Notes under the pieces: model-generated
The model's input: the letters and a program-made list of their open reading frames with translations, nothing else
Told to the model about the DNA's origin: nothing
Databases searched by the model: none
Program-made: the position numbers and the translations under genes
NCBI GenBank assembly: GCA_963778895.1
Contig: CAVZVZ010000005.1
Span: 2,170,001 to 2,234,000 of the forward strand
Reading direction: 5' to 3'
DNA from: CAVZVZ01 sp963778895
GTDB lineage: Bacteria > Actinomycetota > Acidimicrobiia > Acidimicrobiales > Acidimicrobilacustridaceae
DNA length: 64,000 bases
Part shown: in pieces, positions 46,201 to 56,187 of the stretch
Layout: the number at the start of each line of letters is the position of its first letter
Position numbering within the stretch: the first letter of the stretch is position 1

Positions 46201-46850
46201 CGGTGACCGACGAGCCGACGGAGCGCGAGGTCGGCGTCGGCCCGCACGCGCAGCCGTGGCCCGACGATCCGCGTCTCGATCCGGAGCTGCTCGCGAACGG
46301 CGATCGGCGCAACGTGGTCGACCAGTACCGCTACTGGCGCAACGACGCCATCGTGGCCGATCTCGATCGCCGCCGGCATCCGTTCCACGTGGCGATCGAG
46401 AACTGGCAGCACGACATGAACATCGGTTCGGTCGTGCGCAACGCCAACGCGTTCCTGGCCGCCGAGGTGCACATCATCGGCCGGCGTCGCTGGAACAAGC
46501 GCGGTGCCATGGTCACCGACCGGTACCAACACATGCGCCATCACGGGTCGATCGACGAGTTCGTCGCGCTGGGCTCGGGAGACGCGGCTGCCGATCATCG
46601 GCATCGACATCCTCGCCGGCGCGCGACCGATCGACGAGACCGAGCTGCCCGAACGCTGCGTTCTGCTGTTCGGGCAGGAGGGACCGGGCCTGTCGGACGA
46701 CGCTCGGGCCGCCGTCGAGTGCGTCTGCTCGATCCGACAGTTCGGTTCGACCCGCTCGATCAACGCCGGCGTGGCATCGGGCATCGCCATGTACGAATGG
46801 GTTCGCCGGCACGGCGACCTGACCACCACCGACCACCGACAGGGGGCCAA
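46197..46850 (+). CDS. TrmH/SpoU family RNA methyltransferase (frameshift near 46585; 3' end uncertain)
   Basis: GTG 46197 overlaps the SDR stop. The three SPOUT motifs are present: motif 1 IENWQHDMNIGSVVRNANAF, then in a shifted frame motif 2 CVLLFGQEGPGLSDDA and motif 3 CSIRQFGSTRSINAGVASGIAMYEWVRRH, with the methyl donor held in the trefoil knot. This type 2'-O-methylates ribose in tRNA or rRNA. The shifted frame runs on beyond the family's usual end; a further indel near 46815 would place the stop at about 46822, before the dehalogenase start. About 210-220 residues. Confidence 0.85.
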
Positions 46851-47771
46851 GTGCAGACACTCCGTACACCTGACGACCGATTCACCGGCTTGCCCGGGTA
46901 CGCATTCGCACCCAACTACGTGGATGTCAGCGACGACGAGGGCGGCACGCTGCGCGTGCACTACCTCGACGAGGGACCGGCCGAGGGCGAGGTCGTGCTG
47001 TTGATGCACGGCGAGCCGTCGTGGAGCTTCCTGTACCGCAAGATGATTCCCGTGTTCACCGCGGCCGGCTATCGCGTCGATCGCCCCCGACCTCGTCGGG
47101 TTCGGCCGCTCGGACAAGCCGACGCAGCGCGGCGACTACACCTACGCGCGCCACGTCGAATGGATGCGGGCCATGCTGTTCGATCACCTCGACCTGTCCG
47201 GGATCACGCTGGTGTGTCAGGACTGGGGCGGTCTGATCGGGCTGCGCCTGGTCGGCGAGCACCCGGACCGTTTCGCCGAGTGGTTGCAGCCAATACCTTC
47301 TTGCCGACCGGCGACAACAACCCGGGTGATGCGTTCCTCGCCTGGCAGAAGTTCTCGCAGGAGGTGCCCGAGTTCCCGACGGGCGCATCGTCGAACGGCG
47401 GCTGCGTGACCGAGCCTCGGCGCCGAGGTGGTCGCGGCCTACGACGCCCCGTTCCCGGACGAGTCGTACAAGGAAGGCGCACGCCAGTTCCCGCATGCTG
47501 GTGCCCGACCCGCCCCGACGATCCGGCCTCGGACGCCAACCGCGCGGCCTGGACGCACCCTCGAGAAGTTCGACCGGCCGTTCCTGTGCGCGTTCAGCGA
47601 CGGCGATCCCGATCACGGCGGGCGCCGATCGCGTGCTGCTGGCGCGCGTGCCCGGCACCAAGGGCCAACCGCACACGACGATCGTGGGTGGCGGGCACTT
47701 CCTGCAGGAGGACAAGGGCGAGGAGTTGGCGGCCGTCGTCGTCGACTTCATGAAGTCGAACCCCCCCCTGA
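46851..47771 (+). CDS. Haloalkane dehalogenase, HLD-I (DhlA-like) type (six or more frameshifts)
   Basis: GTG 46851 (MQTLRTPDDRFTGLPGYAFAPNYV). Across several frames the family reads through: LLMHGEPSWSFLYRKMIPVF with the oxyanion HGEP and halide Trp, APDLVGFGRSDKP, LVCQDWGGLIGL with the nucleophile Asp, FLPTGDNNPGDAFLAWQKFSQ, VAAYDAPFPDESYKEGARQFP, CAFSDGDP and the catalytic His of IVGGGHFLQEDKGEELA. In a run of eight C near 47761, one base less gives the natural end SNPP and stop. It would hydrolyse carbon-halogen bonds to alcohols; the exact substrate is unknown. Close to the sulfatase/MBL/SDR group. Confidence 0.82.
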
Positions 47772-47852
47772 AGGTTCGCAGAGAGGTGGCGGTCGCTGCA
47801 GCACCGGTGCGACGTCGCGTGCCGCGAGCGGGCGCTGCCGGCGAGTGGTGAC

Positions 47853-49349
47853 GTGCCGGAGATGCCACGGGTGTTCCCGCGGCGCCTACCCGAGACGACA
47901 CGCGCCCAGACGGCGCGCCCGAGCCCTGCACATCGCAGCGCGCGGTGGAAAGCACTTCGGACCCTCGCTCTACCGCCGTGCTCGGCGGCAGGCGCTGCCC
48001 GAGCACTACTGGGTGCGGCCGTTACGGCTGACGTTCGAGGAGCTCGGGACGACCTTCTTGAAGTACGGGCAGCTGATCGGCTCGGCGCCCGGCGTGTTCG
48101 GTGACGATGTGGCCGACGAGTTCCGGTCGTGTCTGGACACGGGCCCGATCGTGCCCTTCGAGCGGGTGAGAGCGATCATCGAGGACGAGTTGGGCATGCC
48201 TCTCGACGATGCCTTCAAGACGTTCGATCCTCAGCCACGGATCGGCGTCGAGCGTCGTGCATCGGGCGATCGACGCACGACGGGCTCGTGATGTCGGCCG
48301 TGAAGGTCGCGGATGAGTGCGTCGGCCGGACATAGAACGACGGTCGCGGTCGATCTGCGATCTGCGTGCGAGCCAGCTGCTCGAGCTCATCGCTCGGCGA
48401 AACCGGTGATCCGTTGGTCAGCTCGACTGCTGCCAGATGTTCGAGGGCTTTCGGCGGTCACGGCTGGGTGACGAGCTCGACCTGCGTTCAACGGAGGCTC
48501 GGAGCGATGACGGCACTACCGAGCCGCATCACTCGTGATCGGCCGCTGCCGGTGTTGACGGTTCGCGAAGGCCACCTGTCGGGCACCGACGCGTTCGACG
48601 ATGGAGTTCCTCGACGGCGTACCGATCGATGATCCCGCCGAGCAATCGCGGATCGGGCATCGATCCCGCACCGGTCGTCGAGCAGACGGTCCAAGGCTTC
48701 CTGTTCAGACGGCGATCCGGTGGGGCAGACTTCCACGGCGATCGTGCACGCGGGGAACCTTGATGCTGCACGGGATGGATCGAACCAGGGGTATCGATGG
48801 CGCGTCGTCGCCGGCTCGAGCCCTGACTCGGCGCCGGCTTACATCGGCTCCGAGGCCGCGACTCGGCGACGAGAGCATGAGGATCCGACACCGCGGCGCG
48901 ACAGTCACCGACAGACGGCGCAGCGATCATGGACAGCCTGACGCCTCGATCGAGGACGCAGGTCGTCTGTCGTGCGCACGATGATGGAGCCCTTGCTGAC
49001 CGCTCGCCTTCGGAGAGGTCAGCCTAGCTGCGGTGTTCCAGGCGCCGACGAGCAGGTGGCCAAGGCGCGGCGACTTCGAGGCTACAGAATCGATCGCTGT
49101 CATGGCGAACAGGTCGGAAGCGCGTGTCGCGAGCAGCGACGTGCTTCGGGCGATGGCCGAACGATCGTGGACGATCACCCAGTCGGACCGGGATCGCTCG
49201 ACCTTCCTGTCGAGCAAGCAGCTGATGCACTTCGAAGCGCTACGGACAGCTCTACCCGTCAGGACCGGTCGCTGTTCGAGGACCAGAGGTCTTCCAGACG
49301 CGCCCTGGCCGAACGCTCTCGACTGATCGCTGCGGGTCCGTCCGTTGAA
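47853..49349 (+). pseudogene. ABC1/UbiB/AarF-family kinase-like gene, heavily frame-broken
   Basis: GTG 47853 opens a frame whose early part is clear: FGPSLYRRARRQALPEHYWVRPLRLTFEELGTTFLKYGQLIGSAPGVFGDDVADEF, with the KxGQ motif, then PFERVRAIIEDELGMPLDDAFKTFDPQP. From about 48240 on, pieces are scattered over all three frames: SVVHRAIDA, SAVKVADEC, MFEGFRR, LGDELDLRSTEAR, TRDRPLPVLTV, MEFLDGVPIDDPAEQ, GTLMLHG and near the end SSKQLMHFE and DRSLFEDQ. These follow the UbiB order (nucleotide loop, catalytic loop, C-terminal helices). It may be a pseudogene or very poor consensus. It is unrelated in position to the UbiB fusion at 14941. Confidence 0.68.
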
Positions 49350-49355
49350 GCGCGG

Positions 49356-50939
49356 TCAGCGCAGGCCGGACTTGGAGAGCTTGGCGTAGATGCCCTTGTT
49401 CTTCTTGTAGAACTCGGTGAAGGCATCGAACAGCATGTCGTAGGTCTTGGCGTTGGCCCGATCGGGTTGGAACGTCTCGCTGATCTCGACCTTGGCGGGT
49501 ATGTCGTTCCAGGTGAGCTCGCCCAGCGCGACCGATGCGCTGAACGCCGCGCCGCGCACATTGGCCTGCCGGGGCGCGGCGGCTTGACGGATCGGTCGGT
49601 CGAGCACGTCGGCCAGGATCTGGCACCACATGGCCGATTGTGCACCACCACCGATGAAGGTCAGGCCGTCGAAGCGGTGCTTCGTGAACTTCTCCGCATA
49701 GACGAGCATCCAGCGAGCGTTGAGCGCGACGCCCTCGAACACCGCCCGCACCAGATCGGCCCGCTTGGTTCCCAAACCCAGGTCGATCCACCCACCGCGG
49801 ATGCGGTGATCGTCGACCGGTGTGCGCTCGCCGGCCAGCCAGGGGAAGAAGATGACACCGTTGCTCCCTGGTGGTGACGTCTCGGCCAGCTCGTTCAACG
49901 CCACGAGCATGTCGTCGGGCGCGTTGACGATCGACAAGGCGTCGTCGGCCAACAGGATGTTGTCGACCAACCACGTGAGCGCCCCGCCGGCGACGTCCTG
50001 CTCGGTCGCCACCCAGTAGCGGTTCGGGATGCCCGACGGCAGCGACGTGATGTTGTGCAACACGTCGGTCTTCTTGAACGGAACGTGGCACGACAGCCAC
50101 GACGATGTGCCGATGTAGATGTGGCCTTCGAGATCGCGCACCGCCCCCGACCCGATACCAGCCGATGAGGTGTCACCCGTTCCGGTGACGACCTGCACGT
50201 GCTCGCCCAAGCCGAGCAGACGGGCGATCTCGGGTGTGATGGTGCCGATCATCGATCCGGTGGGGACCAGGTCCGGCAGCTTGGCCCGATCGATGCCGAC
50301 CCACTCGAGCAGCTCTTCGTTGTAGTCGACGTGGCGGAGATCGCGGTTGTCGGTGACCCAGTGACCCACGATGGAGTCGTACGACGCGACACAACGACCG
50401 GTGAGTCGCATGTTCAAGAAGTCCATGGGCTCCATGAACTTGTACGCCGCGTTGTAGATGTCGGGCTCGTGGTTCTTCAGATAGAGGATGTGGCCGACCG
50501 GGTCCTTGCCCGTGCGTGATGGCACCCCGCCGGTGACGCGGATCCACTGCCGCAGCTTGCGTGCGTTGTACCCGACACCGGGAATGGTGACGCCGCCACT
50601 CGACACGCGCTTGGCGTAGCGCGCCCCGCGATCGTCCATCCAGCTGATGGCGTTCGAGAGCGGGTTGCCTTTCTCGTCGACGGGGATGGTCACCATCCAC
50701 TGCGCGGTCACGCTGATGGCGACGATGTCGTCAGCGGGCACGACGCCCCGGCCCACCAGATCGCGCATCGCGTCGGTGATCGTGGACCACCACTCCTCGG
50801 GGTCTTGTTCGACGCCCCCGCCGTCGATGAGCACCAAGCGATTCGTGCGAACGGTGTGGGCGATCACGTCGCCTTCGGTCGACACGATCGCGACCTTGGG
50901 CCCACCCGTTCCGAGGTCGACAGCGAGCACGTACTTCAT
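49356..50939 (-). CDS. FGGY family carbohydrate kinase (xylulokinase-like)
   Basis: 527 residues from ATG 50939 (MKYVLAVDLGTGGPKVAIVS). The actin-fold ATPase motifs are visible: phosphate-1 DLGTGGPK, the substrate region SVTAQWMVTIPVDEKGNPLSNAISWMDDRGA, KDPVGHILYLKNHEPDIY, the adenosine motif LTFIGGGAQSAMWCQILADVLDRPI and GVALNARWML. Such enzymes phosphorylate a sugar or polyol; xylulose-like specificity is only a family guess. It is divergent from the PQ-loop transporter gene, with 38 bases between starts that hold both -10 boxes, so it could act with the amine operon or simply share the promoter region. Confidence 0.88.
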   Translation of the reverse strand: MKYVLAVDLGTGGPKVAIVSTEGDVIAHTVRTNRLVLIDGGGVEQDPEEWWSTITDAMRDLVGRGVVPADDIVAISVTAQWMVTIPVDEKGNPLSNAISWMDDRGARYAKRVSSGGVTIPGVGYNARKLRQWIRVTGGVPSRTGKDPVGHILYLKNHEPDIYNAAYKFMEPMDFLNMRLTGRCVASYDSIVGHWVTDNRDLRHVDYNEELLEWVGIDRAKLPDLVPTGSMIGTITPEIARLLGLGEHVQVVTGTGDTSSAGIGSGAVRDLEGHIYIGTSSWLSCHVPFKKTDVLHNITSLPSGIPNRYWVATEQDVAGGALTWLVDNILLADDALSIVNAPDDMLVALNELAETSPPGSNGVIFFPWLAGERTPVDDHRIRGGWIDLGLGTKRADLVRAVFEGVALNARWMLVYAEKFTKHRFDGLTFIGGGAQSAMWCQILADVLDRPIRQAAAPRQANVRGAAFSASVALGELTWNDIPAKVEISETFQPDRANAKTYDMLFDAFTEFYKKNKGIYAKLSKSGLR

Positions 50940-50977
50940 AGCGGGCGCCACGCTAGTTCCAGGTACGCTGGTCGGCC

Positions 50978-51570
50978 GTGGCGAGTACGGAAATCGCAGT
51001 GCTGTTGGGGTGGCTCGCCACGTTCGCGTTCCTGATCCGGCTGTTGCCTCAGCCCATCCGGCTCATGCGCACGGGCGTGCCCGATGGTGTCTCGCCCATG
51101 GCCGTCATGAACATCGCGCTCACCGAGCTGGCATGGCTGTCGTACGGCTTGATCCAGGGGCTGGTGCCGGTGTGGGTGGTGTCGCTCCCCGCGCTGCCTC
51201 TGGGGCTGTGGACCGTGGTGCTCATCCGCCGCCAGATCACTCGTCGCGACCTTTTGGGTTCGGGTGTCTGGCTCGCGACGATCGCGCTCGGCTGGGCCAC
51301 CGGCGCGCTGGCCGTCGTGCTCGCGGCGAGCGTGCTCGTGAACTACGGGCCCCAGGTCGTCACCGCCTTGCGAGGCCACCGACTCGAAGGGCTGGCGCCG
51401 GCCACCTGGTGGCTCGCCCTCGCCGACGCCACGCTGTGGGGCGCGTACGGCTTCGCCGTTGGTGACCCCGCGCTCATCGGCTACTGCATCGTCCTCACCC
51501 TGTCGGCCGCCATCATCCTGTGGCGCATCTGGCGCACCCGAGAAGAAGCACATTGGCGGTCGCACTGTGA
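50978..51570 (+). CDS. PQ-loop / SWEET-like membrane transporter with two repeats (frameshift near 51540)
   Basis: About 197 residues from GTG 50978, which has TACGCT 8 bases upstream. Two PQ-loop repeats are present: LPQPIRLMRTGVPDGVSPMAVM near residue 24 and YGPQVVTALRGHRLEGLAPATW near residue 126, each within three-helix units. Most bacterial SemiSWEETs have a single unit, so this tandem form resembles an intact two-unit carrier. At the end an indel near 51540 would give RSTLAVAL and TGA 51568, overlapping the next GTG. As the first gene of the operon it may import the substrate, a sugar-like, amino-alcohol or amine compound. Confidence 0.78.
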
Positions 51571-52940
51571 GCGAAGCAAGGGCCACCGATTCCGATTCCA
51601 TTCTCGAGAAGCTTCGCCGGTCCGACGCCAACTACGTCAAGGTGGCCGTCACCGACATCGACGGCATCTTGCGGGGCAAGTACCTCGACAAGCAGAAGTT
51701 CCTCGCCTCGGCCGAAGCCGGGTTCGGGTTCTGCAACGTGGTGTTCGGGTGGGATTCCTCCGACGAGTGCTACGACAACGTCGCGTACACCGGCTGGCAG
51801 AGCGGGTATCCGGACGCCCAGGTGCGCGTCGACATGTCGACCCATCGCAACATCCCGTGGGAAGACGACCGCGACTTCTTCCTGGGTGACTTCGTCGTCA
51901 ACGGTTCCGATCCGCTCGAGGTGTGCCCACGCCGCGCGCTGCGGGGTGTGATCGACCGCGCCGCATCGATGGGTTACGAGGCGCAGTTCGGCCTCGAGTT
52001 CGAGTGGTTCAACTTCGCCGAGACGCCTCAGTCCGTGCACGACAAGGACTTCCGAGGGATGACACCGCTCACGCCCGGCATGTTCGGCTACTCGATCGTG
52101 CGCCAGACCCACAACCAGCCGTTCTTCGATGCGTTGCTGAACGATCTTCGTGGCTTCGGCGTGCCGCTCGAAGGACTGCACTCCGAGACCGGCCCCGGCG
52201 TGTTCGAGGCGGCGATCCTGTACACCTCCGCGCTCGAAGCGGCCGACCGGGCGCAACTGTTCAAGTCGTCGGTGAAGGAGATCGGTCACCGCTTCGACAT
52301 CCTGCCCACGTTCATGGCCCGATGGAATCTCGACCTGCCCGGCTGCTCGGGCCACGCGCACCAGAGCCTGTGGGATGGCGACGGCAAGAACGTCTTCTTC
52401 GACGACACCGCTCCTCATCGCATGAGCGAGCTGTTCCGCTCGTACGTCGCCGGCATCCTGGCGTTGCTCCCCGAGTTGCTGGTGTTCTTCGCGCCGACCG
52501 TCAACAGCTACAAGCGCTTGGTCGACGGCTTCTGGGCGCCGACCAAACCGACGTGGGGTTTCGACAACCGCACCGTCGCCTGTCGGGTTATCCCGGGATC
52601 GTCGAAGTCGACGCGACTCGAGCTGCGGGTGCCGGGCTCGGACATCAACCCCTACCTTGCCGTCGCGGCCTCGCTCGGCGCGGGCCTGTGGGGCATCGAG
52701 CGAGGCTTGACGCTCGACCAGCCGGCGACCGTTGGGAGCGCCTACGCCGACGACTCGGTCGAACGCCTGCCGCGCACGTTGCAGGAGGCCACGGCCCGGT
52801 TGGCGGAGTCGAAGGTCGCCCGCGAGATCTTCGGCGAGAAGCTCGTCGACCACGTCGTGTCGACCCGCGAGTGGGAATGGCGCAAGTTCGGTGACGCCGT
52901 CACCGACTGGGAGCTGCGCCGCTACTTCGAGATCATCTGA
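51567..52940 (+). CDS. Glutamine synthetase-like gamma-glutamyl ligase (GlnA-like/PuuA type)
   Basis: 457 residues. GTG 51567 overlaps the transporter stop. The GS catalytic domain is complete in outline: YEAQFGLEFEWFNF, HSETGPGVFEAAI, PGCSGHAHQSLWDG, NSYKRLVDGFWAPTKPTWGFDNRTVACRVI and TRLELRVPGSDINPYLAVAASLGAG. The adenylylation Tyr loop of true GlnA is absent, and Val replaces Gln in the GPGQ motif, both features of amine-specific relatives (PuuA, IpuC, GlnA3/A4). It should join glutamate to an amine using ATP. Neighbours (alcohol and aldehyde dehydrogenases, PuuD-like hydrolase) favour an amino alcohol such as ethanolamine; this is inference. Confidence 0.9.
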   Translation: MSEARATDSDSILEKLRRSDANYVKVAVTDIDGILRGKYLDKQKFLASAEAGFGFCNVVFGWDSSDECYDNVAYTGWQSGYPDAQVRVDMSTHRNIPWEDDRDFFLGDFVVNGSDPLEVCPRRALRGVIDRAASMGYEAQFGLEFEWFNFAETPQSVHDKDFRGMTPLTPGMFGYSIVRQTHNQPFFDALLNDLRGFGVPLEGLHSETGPGVFEAAILYTSALEAADRAQLFKSSVKEIGHRFDILPTFMARWNLDLPGCSGHAHQSLWDGDGKNVFFDDTAPHRMSELFRSYVAGILALLPELLVFFAPTVNSYKRLVDGFWAPTKPTWGFDNRTVACRVIPGSSKSTRLELRVPGSDINPYLAVAASLGAGLWGIERGLTLDQPATVGSAYADDSVERLPRTLQEATARLAESKVAREIFGEKLVDHVVSTREWEWRKFGDAVTDWELRRYFEII

Positions 52941-52960
52941 CGCCGGTAGCCTGACCCGCC

Positions 52961-54109
52961 GTGGTGGTCTCGCGGTTTTCGTTTCCGACCGACATCCGGT
53001 TCGGTGTCGGCGTGCGCCATCTGGTGGCCGAGGAACTGCGTCACGCCGGCGTGATCCGGCCGCTCATCGTCACCGACAAGGGCTTGGCCGGGTTGCCGTT
53101 CGTAGGCGATTTCGTCGCCGAGCTCACCGAGGCCGGGTTGCGGCCCGAGGTGTTCGGGGGTGTGTGGGGCAACCCCGTCGTGTCACAGGTGATGGCAGGT
53201 GTCGATGCCTACGTCGCCCACGAGGCCGATGGCGTCGTCGGGCTCGGCGGGGGAGCGGCGCTCGACGTGGCCAAGGCCATCGCCTTGATGGCAACCCATC
53301 CCGGAGAGCTGTTCGACTACGAGGACGAGAAGCCCGGCGCCCTGCCGATCGTCGATGCGGTGCCGTTCTTCGTCGCCTTGCCGACCACTGCGGGCACCGG
53401 CAGCGAGGTCGGGCGGAGCGCGGTCATCGCCGACGATGCCAGCCACGTGAAGCGCATCATCTTCTCGCCGCACCTGCTGGCCAAGGTGGTGTTCGCCGAT
53501 CCGGAGCTGACCGTCGGTTTGCCGGCTCCCATCACCGCCGCAACGGGGGTCGACGCGTTGACTCACAACGTCGAGGCCTACCTCGCCAAGGACTACAACC
53601 CGATCTGCGACGGCATCGCGCTCGAGGGCATCCGCCTCTGCGCGCAACACTTGCCGCGGGCCGTCGCCGTGCCGACGGACCTCGACGCGCGGGGCGGCAT
53701 GCTCATGGCTTCGATGATGGGCGCGATCGCGTTCCAGAAGGGACTGGGTCTCGTTCATTCAACGGCCCACGCGCTGGGGACAGCGGCCGACCTGCATCAC
53801 GGCCTGGCCAACGCGCTGATGATCGACCATGCGCTGGCCTTCAATGTCGAGACCGTCCCCGATCGGTTCGCGGTGATGGCCGAATCCGTCGGGCTCGACG
53901 AGCGCTCGCCCGGCGCGTTCCTGAGGTGGCTCGCCGACCTCAAGCGCGAGATCGGCGTTCCGGCCGGCCTCCGCGACGCCGACGTGGCCAGCGACGAGAT
54001 CGACACGCTGGCGCGCTTGGCGTTCGAGGACGCCTGTCACCTCAACAACCCGCGTCCGGTGACCGAAGCCGACTTCCACGGCATCTTCGTGGAGGCCTTC
54101 GCATCGTGA
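52961..54109 (+). CDS. Iron-containing alcohol dehydrogenase
   Basis: 382 residues. GTG 52961 has TAGCCT 8 bases upstream, so the gene may also have its own leaderless transcript. The group III ADH fold is clear: GLGGGAALDVAKAIAL and the NAD motif LPTTAGTGSEV. Metal ligands lie in TGVDALTHNVEAY (Asp/His), GLVHSTAHALG and ADLHHGLANALM. It would oxidise the alcohol of the gamma-glutamylated intermediate to the aldehyde. Its stop overlaps the next start by four bases (GTGA). Substrate assignment rests on context. Confidence 0.92.
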   Translation: MVVSRFSFPTDIRFGVGVRHLVAEELRHAGVIRPLIVTDKGLAGLPFVGDFVAELTEAGLRPEVFGGVWGNPVVSQVMAGVDAYVAHEADGVVGLGGGAALDVAKAIALMATHPGELFDYEDEKPGALPIVDAVPFFVALPTTAGTGSEVGRSAVIADDASHVKRIIFSPHLLAKVVFADPELTVGLPAPITAATGVDALTHNVEAYLAKDYNPICDGIALEGIRLCAQHLPRAVAVPTDLDARGGMLMASMMGAIAFQKGLGLVHSTAHALGTAADLHHGLANALMIDHALAFNVETVPDRFAVMAESVGLDERSPGAFLRWLADLKREIGVPAGLRDADVASDEIDTLARLAFEDACHLNNPRPVTEADFHGIFVEAFAS

Positions 54110-54879
54110 GTGCCGCGCGTCCGCCTCGCATCGGGTTGAGCGCGAACTTCTTCCACGCCGACCCCACTCGCCCCGTGTTCAAGGGCAAGACGTTGCTCTA
54201 CTTCGACGAGGCGATGAGCCATTGGGTCGCGAGCGGCGGCGCGCTCACCTACCTCGTGCCCACCGTGCCGGACGCGGGAGCCAGCATCACCGACCTGGTG
54301 ACCGATCTCGACGGGCTCGTGCTGCAAGGCGGCGCCGACGTGTGCCCGCGGACCTACGGCGAAGAGCCGCTTCGGCCCGAGTGGGAAGGCGACGAGCGTC
54401 GCGACCGCTACGAGATCGAGCTGATCCATCGGTTCCGCGAAGCGGGCAAGCCCGTGCTCGGTGTCTGTCGCGGCGCGCAGATCATCAACGTGGCGTTCGG
54501 GGGCACGCTCTTCCAGGACATCACCTCCCAAGTCGACACCGATCTGGTGCACCGCGATTGGGAGCCCTACGACGAGAATCGTCACCAGGTCGAACTGGTC
54601 GAGGGATCCGCGCTCGCGGCCCTGTACCCCGGCGTGCACACGGCGACGATCAACAGCGTGCACCACCAGTCGGTGAAGGACCTCGGCGACGAGCTGATCG
54701 TCGAAGCGCGCTCCACCACCGATGGCGTGATCGAAGCGGTCCGGCTGCACGACGGCGACGGTGCGTACGTCACGGCCGTTCAGTGGCACCCCGAGTGGGT
54801 CGGCGATCGCGACGAGCTGTTGCCGTCGGAGCCCATCCTGCATGATTTCCTCGATCACGCTCGGGTGGCAACGCGATGA
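54106..54879 (+). CDS. Gamma-glutamyl-gamma-aminobutyrate hydrolase family (PuuD-like, peptidase C26)
   Basis: 257 residues from GTG 54106. A class I glutamine-amidotransferase fold with the nucleophile Cys121 in GVCRGAQIINVAFGGTLFQD, the strand VHHQSVKDLG and the His227/Glu229 pair in AVQWHPEW. PuuD removes the gamma-glutamyl group at the end of the putrescine pathway, releasing glutamate. Here it would act on the gamma-glutamyl amino acid made by the two dehydrogenases. Overlaps of four bases with genes on both sides show tight coupling. Confidence 0.92.
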   Translation: MSAARPPRIGLSANFFHADPTRPVFKGKTLLYFDEAMSHWVASGGALTYLVPTVPDAGASITDLVTDLDGLVLQGGADVCPRTYGEEPLRPEWEGDERRDRYEIELIHRFREAGKPVLGVCRGAQIINVAFGGTLFQDITSQVDTDLVHRDWEPYDENRHQVELVEGSALAALYPGVHTATINSVHHQSVKDLGDELIVEARSTTDGVIEAVRLHDGDGAYVTAVQWHPEWVGDRDELLPSEPILHDFLDHARVATR

Positions 54880-56187
54880 GTGCGGCTGCGGCCTACGAGC
54901 GGGCTCGGCAGGCGCAGCCGGCTTGGGCGGCACGGCCCTTGGCCGACCGACTGGCGATCCTGAAGCGCTTCGGGGAGCTCGTCGACGAGCGGCGCGACGA
55001 GTTGGCGGCGGTGCTCAGCGCCGAGACCGGCAAGCCGATCACCCAAGCACGCAACGAGCTGGCCGGTGTGATCCCTCGCATCGAGTTCTTCTTGGACGAG
55101 ACCGAGCACGTGCTCGCCACGGAGACCGTGCTGGCCGACGACGGCGCGGCGTTGCACGAACAGATCAGCTTCGACCCACTGGGGGTGGTGGCCAACATCT
55201 CGGCCTGGAACTACCCCTGGTTCGTCGGCATCAACGTCGTCGCGCCGGCGTTGCTGGCCGGCAACGCGCGTGCTCTACAAGCCCTCGGAGCTGGCGAGCG
55301 AGACCGGGCGATCGATCGGGCGAACGCTCCACGACGCCGGCGTGCCGGCCGACGTGTTCATCGTGGTCGAGGGGGCCGGTGATGTCGGCGCCGAGTTGTT
55401 GGCCCAGCCGATCGACGGTGTGTTCTTCACCGGCTCGTACGCGACGGGCAAGGCCATCGCCGAAGCGGTGGCCGGTCGGATGATCCCCGTCCAGTTGGAG
55501 TTGGGCGGCAAGGACCCGGTCTACGTGACCGACGACGTCGACGTGCAGGCGGCGGCCGAGGGCTTGGCGGACGGCGCCTTCTACAACAACGGCCAGAGCT
55601 GCTGTTCGGTCGAGCGGATCTATGTGCATTCGGCGGTGTACGACGAGTTCGTGGACGCGTTCGTGAAGACCGTCGATGGATTCGAGGTGGGCGAACCAAG
55701 CGACGAGTCGACCTACATCGGCCCGCTCACGCGACCCCAGCAGGTACGGGTACTCGAGGCCCAGGTTGCGGACGCGACCGCGAAGGGGGCGACCGTACGA
55801 ACCGGTGGCCATGCCATCGTCGATCGTGGCCCCGGCTGGTTCGAGCCGACCGTGCTCACCGAGGTCGACCATCGCATGGCGGTGATGAAGGACGAGAGCT
55901 TCGGTCCGGTGATCGGGATCCAACGCGTGGACGACGATGCGCAAGCCGTGGAATTGATGAACGACACCGAGTACGGACTCACGGCCGGCGTGTACAGCAC
56001 GGACGAGGCGCGAGCTCGCCGATTGCTGAGCGCCGTCGATGCCGGCTCGGCGTACTGGAACTGCTGCGATCGCGTGAGCCCGCGCCTGCCGTGGTCGGGT
56101 CGAGGTCATTCGGGGATCGGCACGACGTTGTCGACGATCGGTATCCGAGCTTTCGTGCGTCCGAAGGCCTGGCACCTGCGCGGCTGA
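54876..56187 (+). CDS. Aldehyde dehydrogenase family protein (frameshift near 55270)
   Basis: ATG 54876 overlaps the PuuD-like stop. N-terminal part: LADRLAILKRFGELVDERRDELA, ISFDPLGVVANISAWNYPWFVGINVVAPALLAGNA; one base is missing near 55270, after which LYKPSELASETGRS follows. The catalytic Glu is in VQLELGGKDPVYV and the Cys in NNGQSCCSVERIYVH; late motifs are ESFGPVIGI and STIGIRAFVRPKAWHLRG. Repaired length about 437 residues. It would oxidise the gamma-glutamyl aldehyde to the acid. Last gene of the operon; its stop abuts the copZ stop. Confidence 0.9.

Noticed and set aside
52732..54105. N-terminal extension of the PuuD-like frame through the alcohol dehydrogenase gene
   Set aside because: It overlaps a complete Fe-ADH gene in another frame; the GTG at 54106 with GTGA overlap is the sensible start.
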